Part shown: positions 5,614 to 5,922 of the stretch, one piece after another
Position numbering within the stretch: the stretch's first letter is position 1
Layout of the letters: each line of letters opens with the position of its first letter
NCBI GenBank assembly: GCA_028871195.1
Contig: JAGWNT010000140.1
Coordinates: forward strand, 1 to 5,922
Length of the DNA: 5,922 bases
Reading direction: 5' to 3'
DNA from: REEB85 sp018971455
GTDB taxonomy: Bacteria > Pseudomonadota > Alphaproteobacteria > Acetobacterales > Acetobacteraceae
Notes under the pieces: model-generated
Databases searched by the model: none
Seen by the model: only the letters and a program-made list of their open reading frames with translations
Told to the model about the DNA's origin: nothing
Position numbers and translations under genes: made by a program

Positions 5614-5922
5614 GTGGCAGGCGTCTCATTGCGTAAAGTGGTCAAGGCCTATGAAGGCAACGTCCAGGCGGTCAAGGGCATCGACCTCGAGATCGCCGAC
5701 GAGGAGTTCGTCGTGCTGGTCGGCCCCTCGGGCTGCGGCAAGTCCACCACGCTGCGCATGATCGCGGGGCTGGAGGAGATCACCGGTGGCGAGATCTGGA
5801 TCGGCGGCGACGTCGTCAACGACGTCTCCCCGCGCGACCGCGACATCGCCATGGTGTTCCAGAACTACGCGCTCTATCCGCACATGTCGGTGTTCGACAA
5901 CATGGCCTTCGGCCTGAAGCTG
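5614..5922 (+). CDS. Sugar ABC transporter ATP-binding protein, MsmK/UgpC type (3' end cut by the window)
   Basis: The first 103 residues of a cytoplasmic import ATPase, expected to be about 350-370 in full. Walker A is GPSGCGKST (37-45), the Q-loop glutamine is Q83 in MVFQNYALYPHM, and DVSPRDRDIAMVFQ is the typical CUT1 sequence before it. The LSGGQ signature, Walker B and the C-terminal OB-fold/TOBE part lie beyond the window. The start is GTG 5614, set by GGGGAG (5600-5605) eight bases upstream. It begins 46 bases after the dhaL stop, so it is probably in the same transcript. It may serve the binding protein encoded at 24-1262, with permease genes outside the window. ATPases of this type can be shared between importers. 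Confidence 0.93.
   Translation, partial: MAGVSLRKVVKAYEGNVQAVKGIDLEIADEEFVVLVGPSGCGKSTTLRMIAGLEEITGGEIWIGGDVVNDVSPRDRDIAMVFQNYALYPHMSVFDNMAFGLKL

Overview
The window is high-GC DNA from a Gram-negative bacterium. Codon use, GTG starts, the family types and the gene order suggest an alphaproteobacterium, perhaps of the Rhodospirillales/Acetobacteraceae or Rhizobiales kind; that is inference from style, not a database match. It is a carbohydrate or polyol uptake-and-catabolism locus. No tRNA, rRNA, CRISPR array, transposase or phage gene was seen.

Layout. A periplasmic sugar-binding protein of an ABC importer is on the minus strand (24-1262). A divergent control region follows (1263-1545), with a good minus-strand promoter and two LacI-type operator-like sites. 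Five plus-strand genes come next: a COG3618-type amidohydrolase, probably a lactonase (1546-2604); a DHDPS/NAL-superfamily class I aldolase (2813-3736); a DhaK-type kinase subunit (3955-4953); its DhaL-type partner (4959-5567); and the first 103 codons of an MsmK/UgpC-type sugar ABC ATPase (5614 to the window end). Two gaps of about 210-220 bases, before and after the aldolase gene, hold inverted repeats. dhaK, dhaL and the ATPase gene are close together and probably co-transcribed.

How the genes could work together (inference). The binding protein and ATPase import a sugar, polyol or sugar acid; the permeases are outside the window. The amidohydrolase would open a sugar lactone. The aldolase would cleave a 2-keto-(3-deoxy) sugar acid to pyruvate plus a short aldehyde. 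The DhaK/DhaL pair would phosphorylate a short ketose or aldose such as glyceraldehyde, erythrulose or a relative. This resembles a non-phosphorylative Entner-Doudoroff-type route, but the dehydrogenase and dehydratase it needs are not in the window. All families are known. The new part, if any, is the combination and the altered pockets of the aldolase and kinase, which argue against simple dapA and dihydroxyacetone kinase labels.
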